64,000 bases of DNA from Sulfitobacter aestuariivivens. GTDB taxonomy: Bacteria; Pseudomonadota; Alphaproteobacteria; Rhodobacterales; Rhodobacteraceae. Location: positions 186,001 to 250,000 of the forward strand of contig NZ_JACTAG010000001.1 of assembly GCF_014763045.1 (NCBI RefSeq), read 5' to 3'. The notes below the pieces were generated by a model. It was not told where the DNA came from and did no database searches. It was given only the letters and a program-made list of their open reading frames with translations. Below, piece after piece: positions 63,856 to 64,000 of the stretch. The position numbers and the translations under genes are program-made. How positions within the stretch are numbered: the stretch's first letter is position 1; each line of letters starts with the position of its first letter.

Positions 63856-64000
63856 GTGAGAATTGAGTGCCCGATCTGTGGATCGCGAGAGCGGCGCGAG
63901 TTTTATTATCAGGGGGCGGACGGGATGATTGCGCGGCCCGACCCGGATGCGGGCGGAGAGGTGTGGCATGCGTATCTGCACCTGCGCGACAATCCCGCGG
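63856..64000 (+). CDS. soxD: Sarcosine oxidase delta subunit (3' truncated by window end)
   Basis: GTG 63856 begins RIECPICGSRERREF, the zinc-binding start of SoxD (CPxCG). The remaining visible part (DGMIARPDPDAGGEVWHAYL) fits the family. The gene runs off the right edge. AGGTG upstream serves as ribosome site. soxA and soxG presumably follow outside the window. Confidence 0.92.
   Translation, partial: MRIECPICGSRERREFYYQGADGMIARPDPDAGGEVWHAYLHLRDNPA

Overview
The window looks like a chromosomal segment of a marine alphaproteobacterium of the Rhodobacteraceae (Roseobacter group). The case rests on gene content and order: yfgM-bamB-der, serS/yajC-secD-secF next to a complete ccmABCDG set, hflK-hflC-DUF2065-degP, two Tad-type minor-pseudopilin loci, and carnitine and sarcosine catabolism genes. 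The DNA is moderately GC-rich throughout, and no block has obviously foreign composition. I see no prophage, insertion sequence, CRISPR array, rRNA or tRNA. A genus call is not possible from sequence alone.

Layout. 1-2 kb: the end of an unknown gene, an XRE/MmyB-type regulator broken by one in-frame TGA, a small membrane protein and a DUF302 protein. 2-7.2 kb: a two-gene RND efflux operon with a palindromic candidate operator upstream. 7.4-11 kb: YfgM-like protein, BamB and Der. 11-20.6 kb: a TspO-like protein, SerS, YajC/SecD/SecF, a TauE permease, a Mth938-like protein and cytochrome c maturation (CcmA-D, CcmG), with a long perfect-stem hairpin ahead of ccmA. 20.9-33.3 kb: a beta-hydroxyacid dehydrogenase, L-serine dehydratase plus a GST, RpiA, glutathione reductase, HflKC, DegP, a peptidoglycan-binding lipoprotein, a ferredoxin and two exported small proteins. 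33.4-41 kb: a chemoreceptor, MetG, an MFS transporter and an aldo/keto reductase.

40.5-44.2 kb is the most coherent accessory unit. It has four overlapping genes: a BKACE-family beta-keto acid cleavage enzyme, a lipocalin-like lipoprotein, a carnitine dehydrogenase fused to a thioesterase domain, and an SDR dehydrogenase. A convergent XRE regulator follows. The predicted route runs carnitine to 3-dehydrocarnitine to betainyl-CoA to glycine betaine. Sarcosine oxidase soxB and soxD at the right edge could carry out a later step (sarcosine to glycine), and L-serine dehydratase elsewhere in the window could deaminate serine derived from glycine. This linkage is inferred; nothing in the window connects the loci physically.

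45-52 kb: a desaturase divergent from the XRE regulator, a DMT exporter, an HD-domain protein, a NUDIX hydrolase, DUF983, and an EF-hand / ECF sigma / small membrane protein / periplasmic metal-sensor-like group. 52-62 kb: two TadE/TadG-type loci separated by glutamate dehydrogenase, a class III cyclase-TPR protein, Ada and an ICL/PEP-mutase family enzyme. 62.4-64 kb: the start of the sarcosine oxidase operon.

I found no clearly undescribed large system. The best novelty leads are small: the 11-bp tandem repeat at the start of the lipocalin gene, the long hairpin before ccmA, two palindromes of identical 7-2-7 design with no adjacent regulator, the structured serS-tspO spacer, and the orphan TadG/TadE pairs.
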